Positions 16,312 to 24,201 of a stretch of DNA of 54,748 nt are shown here, piece after piece (the first letter of the stretch is position 1; each line of letters begins with the position of its first letter). The stretch comes from Elusimicrobiaceae bacterium. Lineage in GTDB: Bacteria; Elusimicrobiota; Elusimicrobia; Elusimicrobiales; Elusimicrobiaceae. Made by a program: the position numbers and the translations under genes. Below the pieces are notes generated by a model, which ran no database searches, was not told where the DNA came from, and was given only the letters and a program-made list of their open reading frames with translations. The DNA is taken from assembly GCA_028700325.1 (NCBI GenBank), contig JAQVSV010000004.1, positions 1-54,748 on the forward strand. Direction: 5' to 3'.

Positions 16312-17526
16312 CTACAGGGTGGTCAGCACTTCGGAGATTTTCACGATGGCGTCATCAAGCTCTTTGCGGCTGATGATCAGCGGCGGCGCGAACCGGATCA
16401 CGTTCGCGTGGGTTTCCTTGCACAGGAGTCCGCGCTTCATCAGCGCTTCGCAGAATCTGCGCGCGCCGCCCGCTTCGGGAAACAGTTCCAGCCCGATGAA
16501 CAGGCCTTTGCCGCGCACTTCCTTGATGTGTCTGGATTTGATTTCCTGCAATCTCTTCAGAAAATACGCGCCCAGCTCGGCCGATTTCTCGACAAGTTTT
16601 TCATCCACAAGCGTTTTCAGCGCCGCCCGCGATACCGCGCAGGCCAGCGGATTGCCGCCGAACGTGCTGCCATGATCGCCGGGGTTGAACACGCCCAGCA
16701 CTTCTTTTGAGCTGGCGACCGCAGAAATCGGCATTACTCCTCCGCCCAGCGCCTTGCCCATCACCACCATGTCGGGCCGCGCGTTTTCGTGCTCCCAGCA
16801 GAAGAGTTTGCCGGTTCTGCCGAACCCGGTCTGGATCTCGTCGCAGATGAACAGCACGCGGTTCTTTTTGCAGATTTCCGCCGCTTTTTTCAGGAATCCC
16901 GCTTCCGGCATGATAATGCCCGCTTCGCCCTGGATCGGCTCGACTATGAACGCCACGGTGTTTTTGCCGACCGCGTTTTCAAGGGCCTGCGCGTCGCCGT
17001 ACCCGATGATGACGAAACCGGGCGTGAACGGGCCGAACCCGTCACGGTACTGGGCTTCTGTTGACATGGCGCAAATCGTCACCGTTCTGCCGTGAAAGTT
17101 ATCCGCGCAGACGATGATTTCAGCCTTGTCGGCCTCCACGCCTTTCACTTTGTAGCCCCATTTGCGGGCGGCCTTGACCGCGGTTTCCACCGCTTCCGCG
17201 CCGGAGTTCATGGGCAGGGCTTTTTCATAGCCGGTAAGCTCGCACAGCTCCTTTAGCCAGGGGCCCAGCTGATCGTTTTCAAACGCGCGTGAAGTGAGCG
17301 TGACTTTGTCGGCCTGCGTTTTCAGCGCCTCGATTATTTTCGGGTGCCGGTGCCCGTGGTTGAGCGCGGAATACGCGCTTAACATGTCAATGTAGCGGTT
17401 GCCCTCGGGGTCTTCGACCCAGATGCCTTCCGCTTTTGTGATTACGATCGGGAGCGGATGGTAGTTGTGCGCTCCGTATTTGTCTGACATTTCCAGAATG
17501 GCGTTGCCCTTCACTGCTGTTGTCAT
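16312..17526 (-). CDS. rocD: ornithine aminotransferase
   Basis: PLP enzyme converting ornithine and 2-oxoglutarate to glutamate semialdehyde and glutamate, 404 residues. It matches Bacillus RocD closely: [53 protein letters not shown], the PLP Asp in [15 protein letters not shown] and the Schiff-base Lys in [19 protein letters not shown] lies about 10 bases before the ATG. The barrel protein gene upstream ends 28 bases away, so the two may share a transcript. It gives the host arginine/ornithine catabolism or a route between ornithine and proline. Confidence 0.95.
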   Translation of the reverse strand: MTTAVKGNAILEMSDKYGAHNYHPLPIVITKAEGIWVEDPEGNRYIDMLSAYSALNHGHRHPKIIEALKTQADKVTLTSRAFENDQLGPWLKELCELTGYEKALPMNSGAEAVETAVKAARKWGYKVKGVEADKAEIIVCADNFHGRTVTICAMSTEAQYRDGFGPFTPGFVIIGYGDAQALENAVGKNTVAFIVEPIQGEAGIIMPEAGFLKKAAEICKKNRVLFICDEIQTGFGRTGKLFCWEHENARPDMVVMGKALGGGVMPISAVASSKEVLGVFNPGDHGSTFGGNPLACAVSRAALKTLVDEKLVEKSAELGAYFLKRLQEIKSRHIKEVRGKGLFIGLELFPEAGGARRFCEALMKRGLLCKETHANVIRFAPPLIISRKELDDAIVKISEVLTTL

Positions 17527-17554
17527 AGTTGTTAACGCTCCTTATTTGTATTTC

Positions 17555-18298
17555 CTAAAATCTTGCGCCCAGCCCGGCCGTGAAGCCGTTGTTGCCGTGC
17601 AGCCAGCAATAACCGCCATAGATATAGGTGAGCGGAAAAGGCGTGATGTTCACGCCCGCGCTGAGCCGGGGTTTGGTTACGGTGACCGAATCGCCTGCCG
17701 CAACGGGCAGGCCCCAGCTGGATGGCACCTGCGCGGTCAGTTTCGTGCGGTCTATGCCTATGCCGATGAACGGTTTGACGAACGGGAGGTCAAAAGTGGC
17801 GGAAACCGACGCCGAGAGGTGATTAAGGTCCAATGAATCGTTTTTGAATTTGTCATAGAATATCCCGGCCATTATATCAGGCAGGAACTTGGCCAGTGTG
17901 TGTTTCATCACTCCGTAGCGCAGGCCGCCTCCGATAAGCGTATTGCCGGAATAACCAACCCCGCGCACGCAGGCTTCGAAATCGAACGGCAGGCCGATTG
18001 TGGCCTGCACCATGGGCACGGCGAACGTTTTTATCGAGGCGCTTTCCAGAATCGTGTCGCCTTTGCCGGGCGAGAACTGTCCGTTGACGGTAACACCCAC
18101 GTCAAAGCCCGGAAAGCCGACCGCCGAACCGGTATGGAAATCGGACAGGCCAATCAGGCCTCCGAAATCCGCCGCGAACGGTTCCATCGCGTCTTTGGTC
18201 AGATTGTTCCTGAAATCATCGGCTATTGAGGCTTTTGCCGGCGCGGCCAGAACTGCGCTCAAGGCGATGGTCGTCATAATTACCAAGGTTTTTTTCAT
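17555..18298 (-). CDS. outer-membrane beta-barrel-like protein, unidentified family
   Basis: A 247-residue exported protein. The start at 18298 is chosen because AAAGGGG precedes it and it opens a clean signal peptide (KKTLVIMTTIALSAVLAAPAKA); the frame stays open far upstream without coding character. After cleavage the protein alternates short amphipathic strands rich in Gly and aromatics, for example LIGGGLRYGVMKHTLAKFLP and IYGGYCWLHGNNGFTAGLGA, and ends in Phe, the usual barrel terminus. About 8 to 10 strands are plausible. I do not recognise a named family. A promoter at 18336-18363 drives it, divergent from the ComFB operon; rocD follows 28 bases downstream. Confidence 0.7.
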   Translation of the reverse strand: MKKTLVIMTTIALSAVLAAPAKASIADDFRNNLTKDAMEPFAADFGGLIGLSDFHTGSAVGFPGFDVGVTVNGQFSPGKGDTILESASIKTFAVPMVQATIGLPFDFEACVRGVGYSGNTLIGGGLRYGVMKHTLAKFLPDIMAGIFYDKFKNDSLDLNHLSASVSATFDLPFVKPFIGIGIDRTKLTAQVPSSWGLPVAAGDSVTVTKPRLSAGVNITPFPLTYIYGGYCWLHGNNGFTAGLGARF

Positions 18299-18335
18299 CA
18301 ATGCGGTTTCCCCTTTAATCTGAAGTTTCATTACA

Positions 18336-18363
18336 GTTATATTAACATAAATGCCCATTTCAA
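18336..18363 (-). promoter_or_regulatory. candidate promoter of the barrel protein gene
   Basis: On the minus strand TTGAAA (18358-18363) and TATAAC (18336-18341) are 16 bases apart. The start codon is about 37 bases further down. Confidence 0.5.
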
Positions 18364-18414
18364 AAAAGAGCGGCAGACCGGGATGACCGCACTTGAAAAA
18401 TGCGCCTGCGAATT

Positions 18415-18444
18415 TTGCCGGGGTGCTGCATTTATTGCTATAAT
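18415..18444 (+). promoter_or_regulatory. promoter of the ComFB-CheY-CheC operon
   Basis: A perfect TATAAT (18439-18444) has an extended TG two bases before it. TTGCCG at 18415-18420 is an acceptable -35 with 18-base spacing. The 5' leader would be about 94 bases, holding GC-rich sequence but no regulator site I recognise. Confidence 0.65.
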
Positions 18445-18544
18445 TAACGCAGTTGCCGCTAACAATGCCGCGATTGGGGCGTTGCCGGAGAGTTTTCCTG
18501 GCGGGGGGAAAAGCGGCGTTTTGCGCAGCGAGGGTATTGCCAGT

Positions 18545-18820
18545 ATGAGCGAACGACGGCGCTTTCACAATTATATGGAAAATCTGGTGGAGGAAGAGTT
18601 GGAGCAGATTCTTTCCGAAAATCCGGATTTTTGTCGTTGCCGGCGGTGTGTAACCGATGTTATGGTGCTCGCGCTCAACCGTTTGCCGGCTAAATACGCC
18701 AGCACTCCGAAAGGTAATATATACGTTAAGCTCAGCACGATGGATCCGCAGCTTGAAACGGACGTGGTGCGCGAGCTTACTATTGCAATTGGAAAAGTTG
18801 CAAAAAATCCTCGGCATTAA
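18545..18820 (+). CDS. ComFB-family protein
   Basis: A 91-residue cytoplasmic protein of the ComFB family. The start at 18545 follows GAGG by about 11 bases. The core motif is HNYMENLVEEELEQIL, then FCRCRRCVTDVMVLALNRLP, with Cys30, Cys32 and Cys35, matching the family pattern of a Cys cluster followed by D-ALALN-LP-Y. Bacillus ComFB has no clear role; ComFB-domain proteins of cyanobacteria have been reported to bind cyclic dinucleotides and to affect motility or competence. It begins a three-gene operon with a CheY-like and a CheC-like protein, so signal integration is the likely job. Confidence 0.8.
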   Translation: MSERRRFHNYMENLVEEELEQILSENPDFCRCRRCVTDVMVLALNRLPAKYASTPKGNIYVKLSTMDPQLETDVVRELTIAIGKVAKNPRH

Positions 18821-18833
18821 AAAGGGAAAACAC

Positions 18834-19217
18834 ATGGCAAGGATTCTGATAGTAGATGACGCTCTGTTTATCCGCAATATCCTTAAAGAAATCGCGCTCC
18901 GCGAGGGTTTTGAAGTCGCGGGAGAGGCGGAAAATGGCCGTGAAGCAGTAGACAAATACCGGCAGCTCAGGCCGGACGTCGTCACTATGGACATAGTGAT
19001 GCCCGACGTGGGCGGGATTGACGGCGGCATTACGGCTTTGCGTGAAATTCTTAAACTGGATCCCAAGGCCAGGGTTATTATGGTGTCGGCCATCGGGCAG
19101 CATACTTTTGTCACCGAGGCGATTAAAGAGGGCGCCAAAGACTTCATTGTCAAACCTTTTCAGCAGAAAAAAGTGGTTGACGCTTTGCGTAAAATTTCCG
19201 AAGATTCCGCGGAATAA
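18834..19217 (+). CDS. CheY-like stand-alone response regulator
   Basis: Single receiver domain of 127 residues from ATG 18834, with AAGGG 8 bases before it. Acidic pocket Asp8/Asp9, phosphoacceptor Asp53 (VTMDIVMP), Thr/Ser switch (MVSA) and Lys107 (FIVKPF) are all present. After the phosphosite it reads DVGGIDGGI, two or three residues longer than the usual loop. No output domain follows, so it acts by protein contact. It lies 13 bases after the ComFB gene and 6 before a CheC-like phosphatase gene, so the phosphatase probably acts on this protein. Its kinase may be the CheA at 46145-48796 or another. Confidence 0.92.
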   Translation: MARILIVDDALFIRNILKEIALREGFEVAGEAENGREAVDKYRQLRPDVVTMDIVMPDVGGIDGGITALREILKLDPKARVIMVSAIGQHTFVTEAIKEGAKDFIVKPFQQKKVVDALRKISEDSAE

Positions 19218-19223
19218 ACAACG

Positions 19224-19841
19224 ATGCCTGACTGCGACGTCAACTACGATTTCATCAACTATAGAAAAATTGATCTTTTGCGCGAGATAGGGACTATCGG
19301 GTCCGGCCGCGCCGCCACCGCTTTCGGCAGGATGATCAGGCACCAGATCGGACTGGCGGTGCCTGAAGTCCGGCTGTACCCGCCGGAAAAACTGCGCGAT
19401 ATCCTCCGCCATCACGGCAGCTATTATGTGCTTGAGGCGGATACGAAAGGCGATATAACCGGCCGGCAGTTTCTGCTTGTTCCCAGCGAGGAGGCCGAAA
19501 AGCTGGGCAGGATAATTCTTACGCAGTTTGCCGGGATTTCCGAGCATAATCTGGAAATGTTCAGGTCGGCGCTGGTGGAAACCGCCAATATCCTGCTCAG
19601 TTCCTACGCCAACGCCGTCAGCATGGTGACGGGTTTTACCGCTATTGTGGGCGTGCCGCGGCTGCATGAGGCGGAAACCGTCGGCTGCTGCGACGTTATC
19701 CTCGCCAAGACGGATGCCGCGTTCATTTATGTGCAGAGTGTGCTGATCGCCAAGCAGCTGAGCGCGGAGTTTTATCTGTTTTTCGTGCCGGACCAGGCAT
19801 CGCTGATAAAAATATTCGACAAACTTGCGCCGGATACCTGA
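19224..19841 (+). CDS. CheC-like CheY phosphatase with one altered active site
   Basis: A 205-residue protein of the CheC/CheX/FliY phosphatase fold. CheC has two pseudo-symmetric E-x-x-N motifs; here the first is EIGT (Glu21-Thr24, in LREIGTIGSGRAATAF) and the second is ETAN (Glu119-Asn122, in ALVETANILLSSY). Only the second site should be fully active. In the family these residues dephosphorylate CheY-P, which fits the CheY-like gene 6 bases upstream. The N-terminal 15 residues are an extra extension. A strong terminator follows. Confidence in the fold is good; the partner is inferred. Confidence 0.82.
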   Translation: MPDCDVNYDFINYRKIDLLREIGTIGSGRAATAFGRMIRHQIGLAVPEVRLYPPEKLRDILRHHGSYYVLEADTKGDITGRQFLLVPSEEAEKLGRIILTQFAGISEHNLEMFRSALVETANILLSSYANAVSMVTGFTAIVGVPRLHEAETVGCCDVILAKTDAAFIYVQSVLIAKQLSAEFYLFFVPDQASLIKIFDKLAPDT

Positions 19842-19869
19842 ACCTTTTTTCCATAATTTTCCGATACAC

Positions 19870-19900
19870 AACGCCGCCAGCTGCGCCGCGGCGTTTTTTT
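19870..19900 (+). terminator. terminator of the ComFB-CheY-CheC operon
   Basis: An 8-pair stem AACGCCGC/GCGGCGTT (19870-19877 with 19888-19895) with a 10-base loop is followed by seven T. It lies 30 bases after the CheC-like stop. Confidence 0.8.
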
Positions 19901-19960
19901 GCGGGATCGCACGCGAACCGCCGCCGGAGGCGGGCGCGCCGGCTGGACGGATGTCTTGGA

Positions 19961-19998
19961 GAAAAAGAAAGCCCCCCGGCTGAAACCGGGGGGGCTTT
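19961..19998 (-). terminator. terminator of the pilB-kinase operon
   Basis: On the minus strand a long stem of AAAGCCCCCC-type sequence (plus 19968-19979 with 19986-19998, one bulged G) ends in CTTTCTTTTTC. It lies 34 bases after the pilB stop. Confidence 0.8.
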
Positions 19999-20031
19999 CA
20001 GAGTGCGGTCCGCGCAACTGAGAAGCTTCGG

Positions 20032-21738
20032 TTATTCGGCGGCGGCCAGAGTAAGCACTTCTTCAAGGCTGGTGACACCTTCGCGCACTTTATCCAGCCC
20101 CACGTCAAAAAGAAATCTGTTGCCCTGTTTTTTTGCGGCGGCCTGCAGTTCCGGCAACGCCGCGCCGGTCTGGATAAGCGTGCCGATTTCCGGCGTAATA
20201 TAAATTACTTCATACAGGCCCACCCGGCCTTTGTAACCGAGGCCGTTGCACTGTTCGCAGCCGACGTGGGTATAAAGCGTGTCCGCTTCGCTGAACCCGT
20301 ATTTGGTGATCAGTTCCGGCGTTGGCGAATAGGACTGTTTGCAGTTGGGGCACAGTCTTCTTATAAGGCGCTGCGCCTCCACGACGCGCAGCGTGGCGGA
20401 GAGCAGGAACGGTTCCACGCCCATATCCTTGAGACGGCTGACCGCCGACAGCGCGTCGTTCGTGTGCAGCGTTGACAGCACCAGATGGCCCGTAAGCGCG
20501 GCGCGCAGGCAGATTTCCGCCGTTTCGGCGTCGCGGGTTTCACCCAGCATGATGATGTCGGGGTCTTGCCGCAGGAAGCTCCGCAGCGCGGTCGAAAAAG
20601 TCAGCCCCACCTGCGGTTTCACCTGCACCTGATTGATGCCGTGGAACTTGTATTCCACGGGATCTTCCACCGTCATGATGTTTTTTTCCGGCGAGTTCAA
20701 GAGCATCAGACCGGTATAAAGCGTGGTGGATTTGCCCGAACCGGTCGGGCCCGTCACATATACCAGCCCGTTGGGCGCTTTCAGCCCGCGGATGAAATCG
20801 TCCAGCTGCCGTTTCGCGAAGCCCAGCGCCGAGAAATCCAGCGGGATTTTGGCTTTGTTCAGAATACGCATGACCATCTTTTCGCCGTACACCGTCGGGC
20901 AGGTTGAAACGCGGACGTCAATTTTATTGTCGTTATAGCGCATCGTGAACGAACCGTCGAGCGGAATCCTTTTCTCGGCTATATCGAGCTTGCTTAAAAT
21001 CTTGATGCGGGAAATGAGCGGCACGAAAAGGCTTTTCGGCGGCGGCGGCACTTCGCTCAGAATGCCGTCCACGCGGAACCGGATGCGGATTTCCTCCGCG
21101 TACGGTTCGACGTGAATATCGCTCGCCCGCTGCTGAAGCGATGTTTCAAGCATCTTGTTTACGAACAGCACGACCTGCGTTTCGCGCGTGGCGGGGATGG
21201 GTTTGTTCAGGTCGAGCACATCCTCCTCTTCCTCCTCGTTCACGGCTGATCCGCCGATAAGGCCGCTGGCGAGTTCCTTGACTTCGTCGCGCGCGCCGTA
21301 CAGCGCGTTCAGGCCTTCCTGAATAACCGACATCGTGCTTATCACAAGCGAAACCCTGAGCCCGGTATACAGGTATATTTCCTGCACGATGAATATTTCC
21401 GACGGGTTGAGCACAACGACTTTCAAGGTGTCGTCGGTCCGCTCCAGCGGCACGACCTTGTTGGCGCGGGCGAACCGTTCGGGCAGCAGGCGCGCGAGTT
21501 CGTAGGCGTTCTCGACGTATTTCGTCACTTCTTCGCCGGTAAGATAGGGCAGCTTGAAATAATCGCAGTAGCCGCGCGCAATGTCCTCCTCCGTGGCGGC
21601 CTGCTGGGCGACAAGCGTTTCTTCTATGGAAGTGTTGCTTTTTACCTGCTCGGCTATGATTTTGGCTACGCTCTTCTCGTCCAGAACATTGCGGCTGATC
21701 AGAATGTCGAGTATCAGGGATTTCTCTTCCAGTGGCAT
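20032..21738 (-). CDS. pilB: PilB/GspE-type pilus or secretion motor ATPase
   Basis: Hexameric cytoplasmic ATPase that drives pilin or pseudopilin assembly, 568 residues. The N-terminal MshEN/T2SSE-N region (about 5-150) contains EEDIARGYCDYFKLPYL. The ATPase core has Walker A GPTGSGKST (about 330), the Asp and Walker B boxes in DPDIIMLGETRD, and the His box LSTLHTNDA. Near the C-terminus are two zinc-binding CxxC pairs (CPNC and CEQC) before GYKGRVGLYEVI. PilB and GspE cannot be separated by sequence alone. It is the second gene of an operon, 3 bases after the histidine kinase, which is unusual: no pilM-Q, pilC or pilT is beside it. Confidence 0.93.
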   Translation of the reverse strand: MPLEEKSLILDILISRNVLDEKSVAKIIAEQVKSNTSIEETLVAQQAATEEDIARGYCDYFKLPYLTGEEVTKYVENAYELARLLPERFARANKVVPLERTDDTLKVVVLNPSEIFIVQEIYLYTGLRVSLVISTMSVIQEGLNALYGARDEVKELASGLIGGSAVNEEEEEDVLDLNKPIPATRETQVVLFVNKMLETSLQQRASDIHVEPYAEEIRIRFRVDGILSEVPPPPKSLFVPLISRIKILSKLDIAEKRIPLDGSFTMRYNDNKIDVRVSTCPTVYGEKMVMRILNKAKIPLDFSALGFAKRQLDDFIRGLKAPNGLVYVTGPTGSGKSTTLYTGLMLLNSPEKNIMTVEDPVEYKFHGINQVQVKPQVGLTFSTALRSFLRQDPDIIMLGETRDAETAEICLRAALTGHLVLSTLHTNDALSAVSRLKDMGVEPFLLSATLRVVEAQRLIRRLCPNCKQSYSPTPELITKYGFSEADTLYTHVGCEQCNGLGYKGRVGLYEVIYITPEIGTLIQTGAALPELQAAAKKQGNRFLFDVGLDKVREGVTSLEEVLTLAAAE

Positions 21739-21741
21739 AGT

Positions 21742-24114
21742 TTACGGTGTGCCTGTGGCGCAGGGAAACGTGAGGCGGATCGTGGTGCCCTGGCCCTCAA
21801 CGCTGGACAGCTGGATGTCGCCGCCGTGATTGTTCACTATTGATTTGGATACGGAAAGGCCCAGGCCTGTTCCCATTACCGCGTCCCGGCTGGAGGGTAA
21901 CGGCTGCCCGCCCTGTTCGGCGATCGCGCGATCGTAGATCTTTGTGGTGAAAAAAGGCTCAAAAACACGCGGCATGTTTTCTTTCTTTATGCCGGACCCG
22001 GTGTCGGATATTTCTATGGCACAGCGCGTGTGGCAGGTATTTTTATCGTCCGACACGGCGTATGACCGCACGGTTATTTTCCCGCTTTTTTCTTTCGGTA
22101 TGGCGTGGCACGAGTTTGTGAACAGGTTGACCAGAACCTGCATTATCTGGTTGGTGTCCACTTTTATCAGAAGGCCTTTGGTAAATTCGGTTATGAACGT
22201 GACATTCTGTTTTTCCATCAGCGGAATGTTGCTCCAGGCGTCTTCCACAAGCCGTTCGGGCGGCATAACGGTGCGGCGCGCGTCAGTGGGGCGCGCGAAT
22301 TTCAGCAGGTTTTTCACGATAATGTCGGCCCGCAGCGCGGCGTCTTTCACTTTCGTGAGGGTCAGCACGATATCGAAATCGGAATCTTTGGGGCAAAGCT
22401 CGGGATACGAAAATTCAAGCAGCAGCCGGTTAAGCAGGCGCACGAAATTCATTTCGGAAGGCAACAGTTCCTGCGGCGGCAGTTTCCGGAATTCGGAGGA
22501 GCCCTTTACCATATCCGTGATTTCGGCGGGAATCTTGCTCTGGCCCTGCAGCGGCTCCCAGCGCTCATAAAGCCGGAAATCTTCCAGCGCGCCGTTCAGC
22601 GCGGCGATCGGGTCAGCGCCCGGGGCGACAGGCCCGGCAAGCCCGTCGGCCGCAAGCTGGCGGAAAAGCGCTTCGGCTCCGCCATTTTCAAATTCATGCG
22701 CCCGGAAACCCGGCTCGACCAGATTGCGCATCAGCAGATAATCCGCTCCGCCTATGATAATGCTCAGCGGATTTTTTATTTCATGCGCTATCCCTGATGA
22801 AAAACGGCCCAGCGCCGCCAGTTTCTCGCTCTGTATGAGCTTGTCATGCGCGCTTTTTATTTCGTTGTAGGCGCCGCGCAGTTCGTCCTGCGCCTTGCGC
22901 CGCTCCTCAATCTCGATCTGCAGAAACCGGTTTGTTTTTTCAAGATCCTGATGCTGGTCCACCACCTTTTCCTCCAGCATCTCTTTGGCCTTGCGCAGTT
23001 CCGTTTCCGCGGCTTTAAGCCGGGTGATGTCGTTACCGACGCACAGCACTTCGTACTCGCCCGCGTTGTTCCTGATCGCGCGCAGCGTCCAGGAAATCCA
23101 GGCCTGTTTCCCGCCCTGGCGCGTATTGACATCTTCAACCGAGCTGTAGGTGTCGGGCCTGGCGATAACATTGCGCAGCAGGCTCATAAGCGGCGAGCCC
23201 GGCGCGGTGATCAGGCCCGCCATGTTTTTGCCCGATATGGACTGCGCGCTGAACCCGAAAAATTTCTGGGCGAACTCGTTAAAAAAGTAAACCGTTCCGT
23301 CGGCTGAGGCGCGCAGGATTATGCTGCTGGCGTTTTCGACCAGTATGCGGTATTTTTCTTCGCTTTCGGCAAGCGCGCGCTGGGCGCGCTTGGTTTCGGT
23401 GACGTCCCACATGACCAGCACCGCGCCCGATACTCCGGTCGGCGACATGATCGGCGTCGCGCGCGCTCCCACGGCGGTGATGCCGGTTCCGTTGAATTTG
23501 TCCAGAGTTATGTCGAAAGGCGCTTTTACCGGCCCGAAAGTCTGCATGGCTTTGAAAACCGGATTGGGCAGGATGCTCCTGTCGTGTTCGTTGCGGAAAA
23601 CGCAGACCAGATCAATCCGTTTGCCCACGCAGTCCGTTTTCGGCGCGGACAGCAGCGAACTCGCCGCGTCGTTCATGAACCAGATGGTGCCGGAGGAGTC
23701 GCATACTATGACGGCGTCGCCTATGCTTTGCAATGCGGCCGACCGCCAGGCCTCGTTGCGGAAGCTCTGCACCAGCGACATGGCGTTAGCCAGCCCCGCG
23801 CGCAGCATCTCGGGGGTGAAGCCGGCTGGCAGAACGGAAAGCGGATTGTCTTTGTCATGCGGTGCGGTCTGCTTGCTGGATATGGCCAGTATTCGCCCGC
23901 CATAACCTTCGCAGTATTCTTTCAAGTCCTGAAATTCCGGGATGTTATGATCAACGATAATGATATCGGGCAGGAATTCCTTTGCCGCGAGCAGCGTGTC
24001 TTCCCGGCCCGGTTCCATGGTCGAGATTACGGCGCCCAGCTGTCTTACCGTGCTAATGGCAAGATCCGCCGTGGTGCCGGACAGAAGAATGAAAACCTTT
24101 TTCCCGAAAATCAT
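21742..24114 (-). CDS. PAS sensor histidine kinase with a large DHp insertion
   Basis: Soluble sensor kinase of 790 residues from ATG 24114; an in-frame upstream start is less likely because it lies in the AT-rich promoter region. Order: a degenerate receiver-like domain (about 1-115, with Asp in IIIVDHNIPEF but no acidic pair), two PAS domains (about 125-255 and 260-385), a coiled coil, HisKA with phosphoacceptor His444 (GIAHEIKNPLS), and HATPase with NLFTNSCHAIP, DTGSGI and GTGLGLSVSK. Between His444 and the closing LLKFARP (ending at 609) are about 165 residues, roughly 100 more than normal. There is no membrane segment, so the signal is cytoplasmic. It is co-transcribed with the pilus-type ATPase. 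Confidence 0.9.
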   Translation of the reverse strand: MIFGKKVFILLSGTTADLAISTVRQLGAVISTMEPGREDTLLAAKEFLPDIIIVDHNIPEFQDLKEYCEGYGGRILAISSKQTAPHDKDNPLSVLPAGFTPEMLRAGLANAMSLVQSFRNEAWRSAALQSIGDAVIVCDSSGTIWFMNDAASSLLSAPKTDCVGKRIDLVCVFRNEHDRSILPNPVFKAMQTFGPVKAPFDITLDKFNGTGITAVGARATPIMSPTGVSGAVLVMWDVTETKRAQRALAESEEKYRILVENASSIILRASADGTVYFFNEFAQKFFGFSAQSISGKNMAGLITAPGSPLMSLLRNVIARPDTYSSVEDVNTRQGGKQAWISWTLRAIRNNAGEYEVLCVGNDITRLKAAETELRKAKEMLEEKVVDQHQDLEKTNRFLQIEIEERRKAQDELRGAYNEIKSAHDKLIQSEKLAALGRFSSGIAHEIKNPLSIIIGGADYLLMRNLVEPGFRAHEFENGGAEALFRQLAADGLAGPVAPGADPIAALNGALEDFRLYERWEPLQGQSKIPAEITDMVKGSSEFRKLPPQELLPSEMNFVRLLNRLLLEFSYPELCPKDSDFDIVLTLTKVKDAALRADIIVKNLLKFARPTDARRTVMPPERLVEDAWSNIPLMEKQNVTFITEFTKGLLIKVDTNQIMQVLVNLFTNSCHAIPKEKSGKITVRSYAVSDDKNTCHTRCAIEISDTGSGIKKENMPRVFEPFFTTKIYDRAIAEQGGQPLPSSRDAVMGTGLGLSVSKSIVNNHGGDIQLSSVEGQGTTIRLTFPCATGTP

Positions 24115-24129
24115 AGGATTATCAAAATA

Positions 24130-24146
24130 TATTATATATATTTTGC
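24130..24146 (-). promoter_or_regulatory. candidate promoter of the histidine kinase-pilB operon
   Basis: On the minus strand the AT-rich run contains TATAAT with TTTGCA-like sequence about 16 bases upstream. It would give a leader of about 10 bases without a Shine-Dalgarno. The AT-rich tract allows several registers, so the exact box is uncertain. Confidence 0.35.
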
Positions 24147-24165
24147 ACTTTGCAAACAGCCCCTC

Positions 24166-24194
24166 TGGACAGCCTGTCCGCAATATAAGATAAT
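24166..24194 (+). promoter_or_regulatory. candidate leaderless promoter of the thioredoxin-lipoprotein operon
   Basis: TGGACA (24166-24171) and GATAAT (24189-24194) are 17 bases apart. The transcription start would fall at 24200-24202, where the ATG lies at 24202. No Shine-Dalgarno is seen. GGACA-GCC-TGTCC (24167-24179), a perfect 5-base inverted repeat, overlaps the -35 box and may be an operator. Confidence 0.5.
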
Positions 24195-24201
24195 TCTGTA
24201 T

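Noticed and set aside
18299-19153. In-frame extension of the barrel protein upstream of 18298
   Set aside because: It runs antisense through the ComFB-CheY genes and lacks a start with a ribosome site; the signal peptide begins at 18298.
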